Of a stretch of 64,000 nucleotides of DNA, positions 36,186 through 46,073 are shown in pieces. This DNA is from an uncultured Bacteroidales bacterium. Lineage in GTDB: Bacteria; Bacteroidota; Bacteroidia; Bacteroidales; UBA932. The first letter of the stretch is position 1. Every line of letters starts with the position of its first letter. The stretch covers positions 50,461 to 114,460 of the forward strand of contig ONCE01000002.1 in assembly GCA_900316245.1 (NCBI GenBank), given 5' to 3'. The translations under genes were made by a program, and so were the position numbers. The notes beneath the pieces were generated by a model, which was not told the origin of the DNA, ran no database searches, and saw nothing but the letters and a program-made list of their open reading frames with translations.

Positions 36186-36216
36186 TTGTCTGTTTTGTTA
36201 AAAGAGCGTATCTTTG
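36186..36216 (+). promoter_or_regulatory. Promoter of SusC-4
   Basis: TTG (36186-36188), 20-nt spacer, -7 TATCTTTG (36209-36216). The upstream TTTTCTTGTC is nearly repeated at the SusC-5 promoter. The leader to ATG 36298 is about 75 nt and contains ACACACTACCTA and TTATTAACTAA, both shared with SusC-5. Confidence 0.7.
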
Positions 36217-36297
36217 TTCTGCGTTACGTCTAAAACCTATAACTTTAACTACTAGTTAACACACACTACCTATTTATTAACTAATCGTTGTTTTTCT

Positions 36298-39200
36298 ATG
36301 AAAATGACAAATTTTCTTGCTGCATTTGCGGCTGCCTTCCTTCTGCTCGGAAGTGGCAACGCATTTGCCGCTGCTTCCTCGTATGAGGTGGTAGCAGATC
36401 AACAGCAGGTCCGCATCACCGGAACTGTCGTTGATGCTCAGGGCGTTCCCGTTCCGGGCGCCAGTGTCATCCTCAAGGGAACCAGCACGGGTACCATGAC
36501 CGACGCCAAGGGTGTTTTCTCCCTGAGCGTCCGTCCCGGTGCTACGCTGGAAGTTTCCTGCATCGGCTATGTTACCGTTGAGGTAGCCGCCAAGGACAAT
36601 GTGAAAGTTGTTCTGGAAGACGATGCCGAACTCCTTGCAGAGACGGTTGTGGTAGGTTACGGTGCACAGAAGAAAGTGAACCTGACCGGTGCCGTTACTT
36701 CCGTCAATGTGGACAAGGCCCTCGAGAGCCGTCCTATTCCTGACGTGGCCCGTGGCCTGCAGGGTATGGCTCCCGGTCTGAACGTGCGCGTGGGTTCCAC
36801 GGAAGTGGGTTCCGACGCCATCCTCCGCATCCGTGGCCAGCGTGGTTCCATCGAAGGTTCCTCCTCCCCGCTTATCCTCCTGGATAACGTTGAGATTCCT
36901 TCCCTCAACCTCGTGAACCCCGATGACGTAGAGTCCGTATCCATCCTGAAGGATGCTGCCTCCGCCTCCATCTACGGTGCTAAGGCTGCTTTCGGTGTTA
37001 TCCTGATCACCACCAAGAAGGGTGCCAAGGAAGCCGACCGCGTGAACATCACCTATTCCGGCAACGTAGCCTTCCAGAGCATGGCTCAGAAGTATGAGAT
37101 GGCCGATGTCGAAGGTCTCCACTACTGGGTAGAGTCCGCCGAGCGTACGGGTAACTACAACCCCGTGGGCGCTTTCTGGCTCATCGACCGCGCCGGTTAC
37201 AACGCCGCTGTGGCTTGGAAAGAGAAGTACGGTAACGGCAAGCTGGATCCCGACTCTCCCATGACCTATGGCCGTGACTGGTATGTAGACGGTTCCGGCC
37301 GTAAGATCGGTGTCCGTACCTACGATCCTTACTATTACAACGTTCGCAAGTCCGCTCCGTCCATGACCCACAACATCTCCGTTGCCGGTAACAAGGGAAG
37401 AACCGACTACAACATCAGCCTGGGTTATCTGGACCAGAAGGGTATGATGAAGAATACGAACTACGACTTCTATCGCCGTTACAATGCCAATGTGCGTATC
37501 AGCACCCAGATCAACAATTGGCTCAATGTACACGCCGGTATGATGATGACCCACTCCACCAAGTCCTGGGCATTGTCCACCACTTCCACCACCGCCGACC
37601 AGTGGTACTACCTCTTCCGTTGGCCGTCCAACTATCCGCTCGTACCCAAGGACGAGAGCGGCAACGACCTCCGTACGATGGCTTATGAAACCTCCATCGC
37701 CCACCAGGCCAAGACCAAGACCCTCTACCAGAGCGTGAACGTAGGTACCACCATCACCCCTCTGAAGAACTGGAACATCAATGTTGACTACACCTATGCC
37801 AACAACAACACCCAGACCTTCAAGCCCGGTTTCACCATTTACGGTGCCAACACCTGGGGCTCCGCCAAGCCGCTCCTCAAGAACGGTTCCATCTACACGG
37901 TAGAGAACGAATGGAACGAGTTCAACGGCCTGGGCTCTGCCATCACCGCTTACGGCCTGCCCGTGGAAATGTACCAGCCTTCCTCTTACAACCTCATCAA
38001 CCAGGATTCCGGCACTTCTCAGCGTCAGACCTGGAACATCACCACTTCCTATGACCTCAAGCTTGGTGAGAACCAGTTCAACTTTATGCTGGGTTCCAAC
38101 ATCGTGGGTTACGACTACACCTACGTATGGGCTCAGAAGAAGGACCTGATGGATATCTCCAACCCTCAGTTCAAGCTGGCTACCGGTACCGAGACCGTTG
38201 ACGGAAACAACACCTGGAGTTCCACCGTCGGTTTCTTCGGCCGTATCAACTACAACTACAAGGAGCGTTACCTCCTGGAGGCCAACCTCCGTTACGACGG
38301 CTCCTCCAAGTTCCCGTCCGCTCTGAAATGGCGTTGGTTCCCTTCCTTCTCCGCCGGTTGGCGTGTGACGGAAGAGCCTTGGATGGCTTCTGCCAAGAAC
38401 GTTCTCTCCTCTATGAAGCTCCGCGCTTCCTGGGGTATGATCGGTGACCAGACCGTCGCCTCCTCCCTGTACATTCCTCTGATGTCTGCCCAGACCACTT
38501 ACTGGATGCACAGCGGAGTCAAGGATTCTGCTTATGCAACGCCCGGCCTGGTGGCTTCCGACATCACCTGGCAGGATATCACCACCCTGGACTTCGGTCT
38601 CGACTTCTCCCTGTTCAACCAGGTCAACGTGACCTTCGACTGGTATCAGCGTGACACCAAGAACATGATTGTTCCTATGGAAGGCCTCGGTTACAACATC
38701 GGTGCTACGGCTCCCAAGGGTAACTACGGTGACCTGAGAACCCGTGGTTGGGAACTCGAGGTCAGCTACGGCAAGACCTTCTCCAACGGCCTCAGCGTAT
38801 CCGCTACCGCAACGCTGGCCGACGCCCAGACCGTCATCACCAGATACGGTAGTAATTCCCAGTCCGTGGACGGTTGGTACAACGGCAAGGTGGACGGTGA
38901 GATTTGGGGTTACCGTGTAGACCGCCTCTTCCAGAACGATGACTTCGCCCGCGACGCCAATGGCAACCTGATCAAGCAGGCCGATAAATACGGTGCCTAC
39001 TATCAGTACGCCGACGGTAAGAACTACGCTACCCAGGGCCGTATCGCCAACGGTAGCCTCATCTCCGGTCCTGGTGATGTGAAGTTCGTGGACCTCGACG
39101 GTGACGGCCTCATCAGCGACGGTGAGAGACTCATCGGTACCTATAACGAAGAAAACGCTCCCGACAAGCCCGAACTTTGGGGCAAGTCCCGTCACGGAGA

Positions 39201-39783
39201 CCTGGATGTGATTGGTAACACCACTCCTCGTTACGAGTACGGTTTCCGCGTAGACCTCGACTACAAGGGCTTCGACTTCTCCATCTTCCTGCAGGGTGTT
39301 GGCAAGCGTGACATGGTAGGTTCCTCCTGGACCTCCATCCCCGGCTTCAGCTCCGGCGACGGTGGTATGGCTGCAACCTTTGCCAACGACTTCTGGTATG
39401 AGACGGTTGAGAACGGAAAGGTGATTGACGCCAACTACGACGCTTTCTATCCCAGAGCAGCCAACTGCGGCCGTAACCTCATCTTCAACATGGTTCCCAG
39501 TGACCGTTATATGCTGAACATGGCTTACATGCGCATCAAGAACATCACCCTGGGTTACACCCTTCCCAAGAAGCTCACGAGCAAGATCAATATGCAGAAA
39601 GCCCGTGTGTACGTATCCCTGGAGAACTTCTTCACCTTTGATCACCTCCGTGGACTGCCTATCGATCCGGAAGAAATCACCGGTTACTCCTCCTTCAACA
39701 GCAGCAACTACAACTCCAGCTTTGCCGGTGTAGGTGCCCCTGCTTACAAGAGTGCTTCTTTCGGTATTCAGGTTACCTTCTAA
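36298..39783 (+). CDS. SusC/RagA-family TonB-linked outer-membrane transporter (pair 4)
   Basis: The 1161-residue product has a Sec signal (about 1-25, NAFA-AAS), a short segment EVVADQQQVRIT, a CarboxypepD_reg-like domain (about 40-120), a plug with VVVGYGAQKKVNLTGAV and DVESVSILKDAASASIYGAKAAFGVILITTKKG, and a barrel ending FGIQVTF. The GYGAQKK plug start and the partner SusD subtype are those of classical glycan-type SusCD pairs, unlike the other four pairs here. The first 95 or so residues closely resemble SusC-5, while the barrels differ. SusD-4 starts 12 nt after the stop. Confidence 0.96.
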   Translation: MKMTNFLAAFAAAFLLLGSGNAFAAASSYEVVADQQQVRITGTVVDAQGVPVPGASVILKGTSTGTMTDAKGVFSLSVRPGATLEVSCIGYVTVEVAAKDNVKVVLEDDAELLAETVVVGYGAQKKVNLTGAVTSVNVDKALESRPIPDVARGLQGMAPGLNVRVGSTEVGSDAILRIRGQRGSIEGSSSPLILLDNVEIPSLNLVNPDDVESVSILKDAASASIYGAKAAFGVILITTKKGAKEADRVNITYSGNVAFQSMAQKYEMADVEGLHYWVESAERTGNYNPVGAFWLIDRAGYNAAVAWKEKYGNGKLDPDSPMTYGRDWYVDGSGRKIGVRTYDPYYYNVRKSAPSMTHNISVAGNKGRTDYNISLGYLDQKGMMKNTNYDFYRRYNANVRISTQINNWLNVHAGMMMTHSTKSWALSTTSTTADQWYYLFRWPSNYPLVPKDESGNDLRTMAYETSIAHQAKTKTLYQSVNVGTTITPLKNWNINVDYTYANNNTQTFKPGFTIYGANTWGSAKPLLKNGSIYTVENEWNEFNGLGSAITAYGLPVEMYQPSSYNLINQDSGTSQRQTWNITTSYDLKLGENQFNFMLGSNIVGYDYTYVWAQKKDLMDISNPQFKLATGTETVDGNNTWSSTVGFFGRINYNYKERYLLEANLRYDGSSKFPSALKWRWFPSFSAGWRVTEEPWMASAKNVLSSMKLRASWGMIGDQTVASSLYIPLMSAQTTYWMHSGVKDSAYATPGLVASDITWQDITTLDFGLDFSLFNQVNVTFDWYQRDTKNMIVPMEGLGYNIGATAPKGNYGDLRTRGWELEVSYGKTFSNGLSVSATATLADAQTVITRYGSNSQSVDGWYNGKVDGEIWGYRVDRLFQNDDFARDANGNLIKQADKYGAYYQYADGKNYATQGRIANGSLISGPGDVKFVDLDGDGLISDGERLIGTYNEENAPDKPELWGKSRHGDLDVIGNTTPRYEYGFRVDLDYKGFDFSIFLQGVGKRDMVGSSWTSIPGFSSGDGGMAATFANDFWYETVENGKVIDANYDAFYPRAANCGRNLIFNMVPSDRYMLNMAYMRIKNITLGYTLPKKLTSKINMQKARVYVSLENFFTFDHLRGLPIDPEEITGYSSFNSSNYNSSFAGVGAPAYKSASFGIQVTF

Positions 39784-39795
39784 TTGTATAAGCAT

Positions 39796-41868
39796 ATGAA
39801 AAAGTATATCAATATCCTTTTCGCGGCCGCTCTTACGCTTTCGTTCACCGCGTGCCAGACGTTCCTGACCAGGGACAACCTGACCTCTCTGGACGACGTT
39901 ACCTACTGGAGGACCGAAGAAAATGTCCGTCTCTTTGTGAACGGCGCCTATGGTAACTATTTCAGCGGCTATTCCGACAACTGGGGTCAGGTAAACGCCC
40001 CCGGTGTGTACTCTGCCGGTGAATATAGTGATGATTACACCTCCTCCGGTGTGCAGCGCAACATCCTGCTCTCCGTTCCCGCCGACAACTGGTACCGTGC
40101 CGAATCCACTCCCTACCGTGGTGTATGGCTGGCCCGCCGTGCCGGTTCTGCCTGGAACTTTGCTTATGTCCGTAAGTGGAACCTCCTGATCAACCGTCTG
40201 GAGACCATGAAGGAAGGCGGTTATCTGACCGAGTCCGAATACAATCACTGGATGGGCGTGGCCCGTTTCCTCCGTGGCTGGGAATACAGCCGTCTGGTGG
40301 AAACCTTCGGTGACGTTCCTTACTATGATGACGAGGTGGCTACCGACGACTTCGATACGCAGTTCAAGGACCGCGACCCTCGTTCCATGGTTATGAACAA
40401 TGCCCTGGAAGACTTCAAGTTCGCCATTGCCAACGTCCGCGAAAACGACGGCAAGAACTACATCAACAAGTATGTGGTAGGAACCATCGCTTCCCGTTGC
40501 ATGCTGTTCGAAGGTACCTGGTACGTCTATCACAAGAACGACGAGGCCATGAAGACCTGCTCCGACATTGACGCCAACGCCAAGAAATTCCTCGAGGCCG
40601 CCCGCGACTTTGCCGCAGTGGTTATCGATTCCGGCAACTTCGCCTTCGATACCGACTTCCGCACCCTCTTCGGAACCCTTTACACCACTCCCGCCAGCAA
40701 GGAGATCATCCTTTTCCGTGAGTACAACAAGAGCGTGAACTCTTCGGCCCAGCACTGCATTGCCTCCTATTCCGGCGGTAACGGCGGTTACGAGAGCCAG
40801 ATCACTTCCGGTAACCTCTCCACCCTCAAGGCCTGGATCTGCAACGACGGTCAGCCTTATTCCAAGACCAACGTTGCCGGCGCCGACAGCTGGAGAATGC
40901 AGGATATGGTGAAGACCCGTGACCCTCGCTTCGAAGCTTCCTTCGTGGATGAGCCCGTTCTCTCCGGTTCCACCGGTCTGTATTCCGAGAAGTTCATCGA
41001 CCGTATCGGTGTGCAGTATGCCTACAACGGCAAGACCTGCCCTACCTGCTACGCTTCCGATACCAACGAAAACGGTTACCCTTGCGTCCGTTACGCCGAG
41101 ACCGTCCTTAACTGGATTGAGGCCAAGGCCGAACTGGCCGACCACTTCGGTGGCCCCGCCGTCTCCCAGGCCGATCTGGACAAGTCCATCAACGCCATCC
41201 GTGAGCGTCCGCTGGACCAGACCGCCATTGACAAGGGTGTCAAGAAGACTGCCCATCTTCAGCTGAGCAACCTGCCCGACGATCCCGAGCGTCTTGGTGA
41301 TCCTATCAAGACCACCCTGGGTTACAAGACCGCCGGCGCCACCTCCAAGCTCCTTTGGGAAATCCGCCGCGAGCGCCGTATGGAGTTCTTCCTGGAGCAA
41401 TATCGTCCTCAGGATATCCGCCGTTGGGGCCAGCTGGAGCTTATGCTCATTGCCAACAACCCCGACCTCGGTGTAGGTGGCTGGGTAGAGCTTGACCTCG
41501 CCGCTACGCTGACGGCTGAGCAGGCTGCCGACCTCCCCGGCAACCGTCACGCCCAGAACACCAACCTGAAGAAGACCAAGGCCAACGTAGGTTACAACCT
41601 CCTCACCGCCGCCAACTTTGACATTGTGGCCGTGTATCCTATCGCCAACTCCAATGCCGACGGCACCATCAAGCTGGGTGAGCCTCAGTTCTGGAGCAAC
41701 AAGGTGGAAGATGTATCCGTGATGCGCGGTTTCCTCCGTCCTCAGAAGATTGCAGACCGCGACGCCCGTAACGTGGATGTCCGCAACTATCTGGAACCTA
41801 TCTGCACCGACGTGATCAACCAGTATGCAGAAAAGGGATACACCATTACCCAGAACCCCGGTTGGTAA
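39796..41868 (+). CDS. RagB/SusD-family outer-membrane lipoprotein (pair 4)
   Basis: A TTG at 39784 opens the frame, but ATG 39796 gives the lipoprotein signal (MKKYINILFAAALTLSFTAC, Cys20) and a 690-residue product. It belongs to the classical RagB/SusD branch: FLTRDNLTSLDDVTYWRTEENVRLFVNGAY near the N-terminus, RFLRGWEYSRLVETFGDVPYYDDEV, a PCVRYAETVLNWIEAKAEL motif and the C-terminal LLWEIRRERRMEFFLEQYRPQDIRRW signature. It binds glycan at the surface with SusC-4. A terminator follows 28 nt downstream and then a small secreted protein gene. Confidence 0.94.
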   Translation: MKKYINILFAAALTLSFTACQTFLTRDNLTSLDDVTYWRTEENVRLFVNGAYGNYFSGYSDNWGQVNAPGVYSAGEYSDDYTSSGVQRNILLSVPADNWYRAESTPYRGVWLARRAGSAWNFAYVRKWNLLINRLETMKEGGYLTESEYNHWMGVARFLRGWEYSRLVETFGDVPYYDDEVATDDFDTQFKDRDPRSMVMNNALEDFKFAIANVRENDGKNYINKYVVGTIASRCMLFEGTWYVYHKNDEAMKTCSDIDANAKKFLEAARDFAAVVIDSGNFAFDTDFRTLFGTLYTTPASKEIILFREYNKSVNSSAQHCIASYSGGNGGYESQITSGNLSTLKAWICNDGQPYSKTNVAGADSWRMQDMVKTRDPRFEASFVDEPVLSGSTGLYSEKFIDRIGVQYAYNGKTCPTCYASDTNENGYPCVRYAETVLNWIEAKAELADHFGGPAVSQADLDKSINAIRERPLDQTAIDKGVKKTAHLQLSNLPDDPERLGDPIKTTLGYKTAGATSKLLWEIRRERRMEFFLEQYRPQDIRRWGQLELMLIANNPDLGVGGWVELDLAATLTAEQAADLPGNRHAQNTNLKKTKANVGYNLLTAANFDIVAVYPIANSNADGTIKLGEPQFWSNKVEDVSVMRGFLRPQKIADRDARNVDVRNYLEPICTDVINQYAEKGYTITQNPGW

Positions 41869-41896
41869 TAGTCATTTCTGAATAATTGTTTGATAG

Positions 41897-41929
41897 GGGA
41901 GGGCTCGGTTTTCGAACCCTCCCTTTTTT
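41897..41929 (+). terminator. Intrinsic terminator between SusD-4 and the small secreted gene
   Basis: A 7-bp GGGAGGG/CCCTCCC stem, one C/A opposition (41904/41916), a 3-bp TCG/CGA cap, GTTTT loop and six U. The U tract ends 10 nt before ATG 41940, so the downstream gene depends on read-through or on a promoter within SusD. Confidence 0.9.
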
Positions 41930-41939
41930 ATGAACCAAG

Positions 41940-42599
41940 ATGAAAAAGCTTTTCTTTTCCCTTCTGGCTTTTGCCCTGGCGCTTCCCCTGGCTTCGGCCC
42001 AATCGGCCCAGGCCCAGTTCGAAGCCACTTTGCCGGACAGCGTCCGGTATGTGATGCCCTCCTTCGGCCCGGGAAGTCTCCTTTACAAGGACGGCGGGTA
42101 TTCCAGGGGAACCTTCAATATCTCTACCTTGGACCAGACACTTCGCTTCCTGGATACGGACGGGTCTGAGAAAACCCTGGCCGACCCTTCTCAGGTGGAG
42201 AGCGTTTCCATCTCCAACGTGCTGTTCCTGCACGTCCAGGACAAGTATCTGGGGGTGGTGGCCGATTGTGGCGATGTCCTTCTGTGTGTGGAGAAACGGA
42301 TGGTCTTCGACGACCGCAAGGCTGGGGCCTACGGCACGTCTTCGGCTACAAGCAGCATCCGAACGGTGGGGGGAACGTCTACGGACACCGGCACCACGTT
42401 CCGCTTTTCCAATGTCAAGTACGAATTGAAGGAAACGCCCTTCTTTTATAAGAAAGGACGCCTGATCGTACCCTCCAAGCGTTCTGTCCAAAAGCTGTTT
42501 CCTGCCAAGAAAGAGGCCATAGAGGCTTACTTGCAGGAGACACCGGTAGATTTTAACCGTTACGAAGATTTGAACGCTTTGCTAGTTTCTTTACAATAG
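41940..42599 (+). CDS. Small secreted protein of a SusCD-linked family (member 2)
   Basis: The 219-residue product has a Sec signal (1-20, ending ASA) and no lipobox. It is related to the 8957-9622 product over most of its length: F-G-P-G-S-L-L-Y at 42-49, FNIS at 59-62 with Gln66, a central KAGAYGTSSAT segment matching KGALGATTQ, and a C-terminal PFFYKKGRL...SVQKLFPAKKEAIEAYL. No named domain is recognised; the pattern of strands then two helices suggests a small beta protein. It follows SusD-4 by 71 nt, across a terminator. Like the other members it may assist SusCD assembly, ligand handling or quality control in the periplasm; this is speculation from position. A 160-nt gap with the SusC-5 promoter follows. 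Confidence 0.8.
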   Translation: MKKLFFSLLAFALALPLASAQSAQAQFEATLPDSVRYVMPSFGPGSLLYKDGGYSRGTFNISTLDQTLRFLDTDGSEKTLADPSQVESVSISNVLFLHVQDKYLGVVADCGDVLLCVEKRMVFDDRKAGAYGTSSATSSIRTVGGTSTDTGTTFRFSNVKYELKETPFFYKKGRLIVPSKRSVQKLFPAKKEAIEAYLQETPVDFNRYEDLNALLVSLQ

Positions 42600-42654
42600 G
42601 GGCGGCAACTTAATAAAATGATTTATTAACGTTTATAAAAAGTTTAAATTTTCC

Positions 42655-42685
42655 TTGTCGCTTTGCCGTAAACCAATTATATTTG
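42655..42685 (+). promoter_or_regulatory. Promoter of SusC-5
   Basis: TTG (42655-42657), 20-nt spacer, -7 TATATTTG (42678-42685). The leader to ATG 42760 is about 68 nt and shares ACACACTACCTA and TTATTAACTAA with SusC-4. Confidence 0.7.
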
Positions 42686-42759
42686 TGCTGTTTTGTGCCC
42701 AAATGGCATACACCAAAACCAACAACCAAGACACACACTACCTAATTATTAACTAACTT

Positions 42760-45700
42760 ATGAAAATGACAAAGCTTTTCGCTGCATGTGCAACAGCTCT
42801 CCTGCTTATGGGCTCGGGTGTTGCGTATGCCGCCGCTTCCTCGTCTGAGGTTGTGGCCGATCAGCAGCAGGTCCGCATCACGGGTACTGTTGTTGATGCT
42901 CAAGGAGAACCCGTTCCGGGTGCCAGTGTCATCGTCAAGGGAACCTCTACCGGTACCATGACCGACGCAAATGGTAAATTTACCGTCAGCGTCCGTCCCG
43001 GTGCCGCCCTGGAGTTCTCCTGCATCGGTTACACCACTGTGGATCAGGCTGCCGAAGCCAACATGGTGGTTACTATGAAGGAAGACAATGAATTCCTGGA
43101 GGAGTCCGTTGTTACCGCTCTCGGTATCAAGCGTGAGCGCAAATCCCTGGGCTATGCTGTTGAGGACATCAATTCTGAAGAACTGATGCGCAACAAGACG
43201 GCCAACGCCATCAACTCCCTCTCCGGTAAGATTGCCGGCGTTAACGTTACCCAGTCTTCCGGTGCTGCCGGTGCCGGTGCTTCCATCATCCTGCGTGGTG
43301 GTACCTCCGGTTCCGAAAGCCGTGACAACCAGCCTCTGTTTGTGGTGGACGGTATCATCTACGATAACTCCACCCAGGTTGTAGGTAACTCCGCCTTCGA
43401 CGGCAGCGGCTCCGCTTACACCACTTCCTCCAACCGTGTGATGGATATCAACCCCGAGGATATCGAGTCCATGTCCATCCTGAAAGGCCCTGCTGCCTCC
43501 GCTCTGTATGGTTCCAAGGCTGCTAACGGTGTGATCCTCATCACCACCAAGAAGGGTAAGGACGGTGCCGTAGAGGTGAACTTCAACAGCAAGTACACCA
43601 CCTCCTGGGCCCGCACCCTCCCGGCTGTCCAGAACGAGTTCAAGAGAGGTTACATCGAGGATGTGAACGATGCCACCGGTAAACTGATCAGCTCCACCCA
43701 GAACGACAAATCTTACAGCTCCTGGGGCGAGAGATACAGCGGTCCCTACTATGACAACGTCCGCAACTTCTTCAAGGCTGCCGGCACCTGGGACAACAAC
43801 CTCAGCGTATCCGGCGGTACCAAGAACAGCAACTTCTTCCTCTCTGCCTCCAACTATGCCCAGAAGGGTATCGTTCCCGGCACCGGTTACGACAAGACCA
43901 CCTTCCGTTTCAACGGTGAGCAGAAGTTCCTGGACATCTTCACGGTGAGCGCCAATGTAGCTTACTCCGTAGCCAATACGGACCGTACCCTCACCTCCGG
44001 CGGTCTTTACAACTCCTCCGGTTCCGGTACCCTGGCTTCCGTTTACACCTGGGCTCCCAGCGACGACATGACCCACTGGGCCAACGCCGACGGCAGCCGT
44101 TACAAACTGGACGGTGTAGGTGACCAGCTGGATCCTTGGGATGAAAAGAACAACCCTTACTGGATCATCAACAAAGACCACTATTTTGACAAGACCGAGC
44201 GTTTCACCGGTGCCATCAATGTCCGTGCAGACATTACCAAGTGGTGGTTCATCAACTACCGTGTCGGTGTTGATACCTACAATCAGACCAACTCCTCCCG
44301 CGTGGCTTCCAACGGTGTTGTGAAGCAGGTGTGGCAGAAGGGTATGATGAGTGACAACATCCTCAAATACACCTATATGTCCCACAACGTGATGTCCAAC
44401 TGGAACGCCAAGATCGGCGACTTCTCCGGTAACTTCATGCTGGGTATGCAGACCGACGACACTTCCACCGACCGCAACTACAAGATGGCCTGGAACTTTG
44501 AGGTGCCCGAGTTCTTCTCCTATGCCAACGCTACAGAGAACAACCGCAAATTCTCCCACTCCGCCACCAAGAAGCGCCTGATCGGTGTGTTCGGTGAAGT
44601 TCGCCTGGACTGGAAGAACACCATCTTCCTCTCCGCTACCGGCCGTAACGACTGGACGTCCACCCTTCCTATCGAGAACCGCAGCTACTTCTATCCTTCC
44701 GTGAGCGGCGCCATCGTCTTCACCCAGTTCCTGCAGGATCAGGGTTGGATGAGCGACGACATCCTCACCTTCGGTAAGATCCGCGCATCCTGGGCCAAGG
44801 TAGGTAAGGATACCGGTGCTTATGAGACCAACACCCAGCTGTGGCCCGTTGGTTCCTATCTGCTGGGCAAGACCGGCGTAGGTGCCACCTGGACCCGCGG
44901 TAACCCCGGACTGCTCCCTGAAATGTCCAAGTCCTCCGAAATAGGTCTCGAACTGCACTTCTTCAAGCACAGACTCAACTTTGACCTCGCTTACTATACC
45001 AACGACTCCTTCAACCAGATTCTGAGCCCCCGTGGCCCTCAGTCCACCGGTTACATCTTCTGCTCCATCAATGCAGGTAATGTTTACAACAAGGGTCTTG
45101 AACTCTCCATCAGCGGTACTCCTATCGAGACCAAGGATTTCGTTTGGGAAAGCAGCCTGAACATGGCCGGCAACCGCGGTACCATGACCGGTCTTCCGGA
45201 AGGCATGGAAATTATGTACGTAACGGATGTCCAGTATGGCGGCGCCCGCGCAGCCACCGTGTCCGGCGGTCACTTCATGGCCATCACCGGTACCAAGTGG
45301 ACCCGTGTTGAGAATATCTATGACAAGGACGGCAACTGCATCGCCGATTACGGTGACCTCCAGGGCCAGCTCGTCATTGACAAGAACGGCTTCCCTACCT
45401 CCGACGGTGTTTACTCCTACGAGATCGGTAACCGTGAAGCTACCTTCACCGGTGGTTGGAACAACACCCTCAGCTTCAAGGGCTTTACCTTCAACATGCT
45501 GTGGGAATTCCGCGTGGGCGGTGATGTGTTCAACGGCACCAAGTATGCCATGACCACTGCCGGTACCAGCCAGTTCTCTGCCGACGTTCGTAATCAGACC
45601 CTCACCATCACCGGTGTTCAGCAGACCGGCAAGGATGCCAAGGGCAACCCTGTCTACGGTGCTGTAGAAACCCACAACTGGGCTCCCGACGGTGTGTACG

Positions 45701-46047
45701 ATTACAACAACAAGCAGACCAGCGGTTACAACATCATCAAGAACTACTACACGGGCGCTTACAATTCTGAGGTTGCCAACTGGCTCACCAAGGTGAACTC
45801 CCTGCGTCTGCGCACCCTCTCCATCAGCTACGATCTTCCCAAGAAGCTCCTGCAGAAGACCCGTGTGATCAAGCGCGCCTCCATCGCCGCTACGGCCAAC
45901 AACGTGCTCCTGTTCACCAACTACGACGGTGATCCCGAGGTGGCTGCCTCCGGTGCCGGTAGTGGTGGTTCCTCCTCTGTCGGTTTCGACTACCTGGGTA
46001 CTCCTGCTACTTCCAGCTTTACCTTCGGTATCAACCTCACCTTCTAA
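42760..46047 (+). CDS. SusC/RagA-family TonB-linked outer-membrane transporter (pair 5)
   Basis: The 1095-residue product has a Sec signal (about 1-25), the EVVADQQQVRIT segment and CarboxypepD_reg-like domain shared with SusC-4 (about 28-120), a plug with VVTALGIKRERKSLGYAVEDI, LFVVDGIIYDNS and DIESMSILKGPAASALYGSKAANGVILITTKKG, and a barrel ending SFTFGINLTF. Apart from the N-terminus, the plug and barrel look closer to SusC-1 to -3 than to SusC-4, so the gene appears mosaic. SusD-5 starts 26 nt downstream. Codon usage again suggests high expression. Confidence 0.96.
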   Translation: MKMTKLFAACATALLLMGSGVAYAAASSSEVVADQQQVRITGTVVDAQGEPVPGASVIVKGTSTGTMTDANGKFTVSVRPGAALEFSCIGYTTVDQAAEANMVVTMKEDNEFLEESVVTALGIKRERKSLGYAVEDINSEELMRNKTANAINSLSGKIAGVNVTQSSGAAGAGASIILRGGTSGSESRDNQPLFVVDGIIYDNSTQVVGNSAFDGSGSAYTTSSNRVMDINPEDIESMSILKGPAASALYGSKAANGVILITTKKGKDGAVEVNFNSKYTTSWARTLPAVQNEFKRGYIEDVNDATGKLISSTQNDKSYSSWGERYSGPYYDNVRNFFKAAGTWDNNLSVSGGTKNSNFFLSASNYAQKGIVPGTGYDKTTFRFNGEQKFLDIFTVSANVAYSVANTDRTLTSGGLYNSSGSGTLASVYTWAPSDDMTHWANADGSRYKLDGVGDQLDPWDEKNNPYWIINKDHYFDKTERFTGAINVRADITKWWFINYRVGVDTYNQTNSSRVASNGVVKQVWQKGMMSDNILKYTYMSHNVMSNWNAKIGDFSGNFMLGMQTDDTSTDRNYKMAWNFEVPEFFSYANATENNRKFSHSATKKRLIGVFGEVRLDWKNTIFLSATGRNDWTSTLPIENRSYFYPSVSGAIVFTQFLQDQGWMSDDILTFGKIRASWAKVGKDTGAYETNTQLWPVGSYLLGKTGVGATWTRGNPGLLPEMSKSSEIGLELHFFKHRLNFDLAYYTNDSFNQILSPRGPQSTGYIFCSINAGNVYNKGLELSISGTPIETKDFVWESSLNMAGNRGTMTGLPEGMEIMYVTDVQYGGARAATVSGGHFMAITGTKWTRVENIYDKDGNCIADYGDLQGQLVIDKNGFPTSDGVYSYEIGNREATFTGGWNNTLSFKGFTFNMLWEFRVGGDVFNGTKYAMTTAGTSQFSADVRNQTLTITGVQQTGKDAKGNPVYGAVETHNWAPDGVYDYNNKQTSGYNIIKNYYTGAYNSEVANWLTKVNSLRLRTLSISYDLPKKLLQKTRVIKRASIAATANNVLLFTNYDGDPEVAASGAGSGGSSSVGFDYLGTPATSSFTFGINLTF

Positions 46048-46073
46048 ACTGACCGTCGAACTTAATTGCATCA

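Noticed and set aside
36277-41550. A 1757-codon open frame on the minus strand across SusCD-4
   Set aside because: It is antisense to two well-supported genes. Its translation is Gly/Val/His-rich with no domain, a side effect of high-GC codon use on the coding strand.
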